Positions 63,441-64,000 of a stretch of DNA of 64,000 nt are shown here, in pieces. Under the pieces are notes generated by a model that saw nothing but the letters and a program-made list of their open reading frames with translations, was not told where the DNA came from and made no database searches. The first letter of the stretch is position 1, and each line of letters starts with the position of its first letter. This DNA comes from Pomphorhynchus laevis (taxonomy: Eukaryota; Acanthocephala; Palaeacanthocephala; Echinorhynchida; Pomphorhynchidae): NCBI GenBank assembly GCA_012934845.2, contig WNNJ02000273.1, forward strand, positions 124,001 to 188,000, given 5' to 3'. The translations under genes and the position numbers were made by a program.

Positions 63441-64000
63441 AAAAAAAAACGATTTATTTTAACGTGGCAAATGCGTGCAAGCGCACGCTTACATGACCAC
63501 AACAAAACAAGACTGTGAATCAGGTGTCGAGAAGGTGTGAACGGAGGAGGTGTTTGAATGTGATAAAGGAGGGAGCGCGGCGGACGTCGAGAGGGAAGTT
63601 GATTCCAGGCGAGTGAGGCGGCGACGAGGAAGGATCGGAGACCGTAGTTGTTGGAGTAATTAGGAACGTGGAGTAAGAGGGTATGACAGGAACGAAGCAA
63701 TAGCGAGGTGGGGCGAGTATCGTCTAAGAAAGGAAGGTTGATGAACGATGGGGAGCCGACATCGATGAGACGAAAAGTAATGAGAAGAAGGCGGAGTTTG
63801 ATGCGGATGTGGATGGTGGGCCAGGAGAGTTGGGCAAAATATGTGGATGTGTGGTCGAAGCGATGGAGACGAAAGAGCACTCGAACGGCGGTGTTGATTA
63901 TTCGTTGTAGGGGTAGAATGTTGGATTTTGGAGAATTGGCGAAAAGGCTAAGGCAGTAATCGATTTTAGGGAAAAGAAGCGATGAAAGAAGAGACATACA
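63441..64000 (-). mobile_element. LINE-B copy B7 (inverted), 3' part; runs off the window
   Basis: The minus strand encodes the RT C-terminus (PKIDYCLSLFANSPK, YGLRSFLVAASLAWNQLP) and the 3' UTR with stem-loop 63473-63488. The tail lies against A8 at 63440. The frame is open for about 200 codons from the window edge, so it is one of the younger B copies. Confidence 0.88.

Overview
The window is animal nuclear DNA: an AT-rich, retrotransposon-saturated stretch from an invertebrate-like metazoan. I cannot name the species. The animal assignment rests on the one clear host gene, a complete Nedd4-type HECT ubiquitin ligase (26714-28879, C2 + three WW + HECT, ending GFEGVD as animal Nedd4 proteins do), and on animal-type mobile elements: CR1/L2-like LINEs, Penelope-like elements, a Naiad-type permuted Penelope-like element and a hAT transposon with a BED finger. 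There is no bacterial gene organisation, and I saw no tRNA, rRNA or CRISPR array.

Layout. 1-12 kb: 3' end of a LINE-A copy, a relic, an inverted Naiad copy (N1), a deleted LINE-B, a full-span but decayed LINE-B, and an unexplained pair of direct repeats. 12-20 kb: inverted LINE-A, a nearly complete LINE-C, inverted LINE-B. 20-26 kb: a decayed Naiad (N3) split by a hAT transposon that still has its terminal repeats and 8-bp target duplication. 26-29 kb: the Nedd4-like gene, with a LINE-B 3' end only about 85 bp upstream. 29-37 kb: decayed CR1-like LINE, then a nest of LINE-A flanks, a Penelope-like element with hammerhead-like arms, and an inverted LINE-B. 37-43 kb: two head-to-tail copies of a canonical Penelope-like element (unit 2,794 bp) with hammerhead-like cores. 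43-50 kb: Naiad copy N2, interrupted by an intruder. 50-64 kb: more LINE-A/B/D copies, a Ty3-like fossil and a small unrecognised stretch.

The standout is the intruder inside Naiad N2 (44381 to about 48284). It is a 5'-truncated LINE of the restriction-like-endonuclease type whose single uninterrupted frame continues past the endonuclease into a complete ubiquitin-specific protease (USP) domain with its Cys, His and Asn boxes and Cys-pair zinc sites, then a lysine-rich tail. LINE families with Ulp1 or OTU proteases are known; I know of none with a USP at the C-terminus, so this is my main candidate for an undescribed system. Its boundaries are fixed by comparison with N1, which carries the same Naiad sequence without the insert.

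A second theme is RNA structure and end architecture. LINE-A and LINE-B share a 3' stem-loop with a compensated base-pair change; both carry short tandem repeats at the 5' end with a common TTCCAGAT core; Naiad has a pseudoknot-like fold after its stop codon; both Penelope-like families carry hammerhead-like motifs; and several element junctions have short perfect inverted repeats.

Family names LINE-A, -B, -C, -D, PLE-P and PLE-Q are labels used only here. Ends of decayed copies are approximate (tens of bases).
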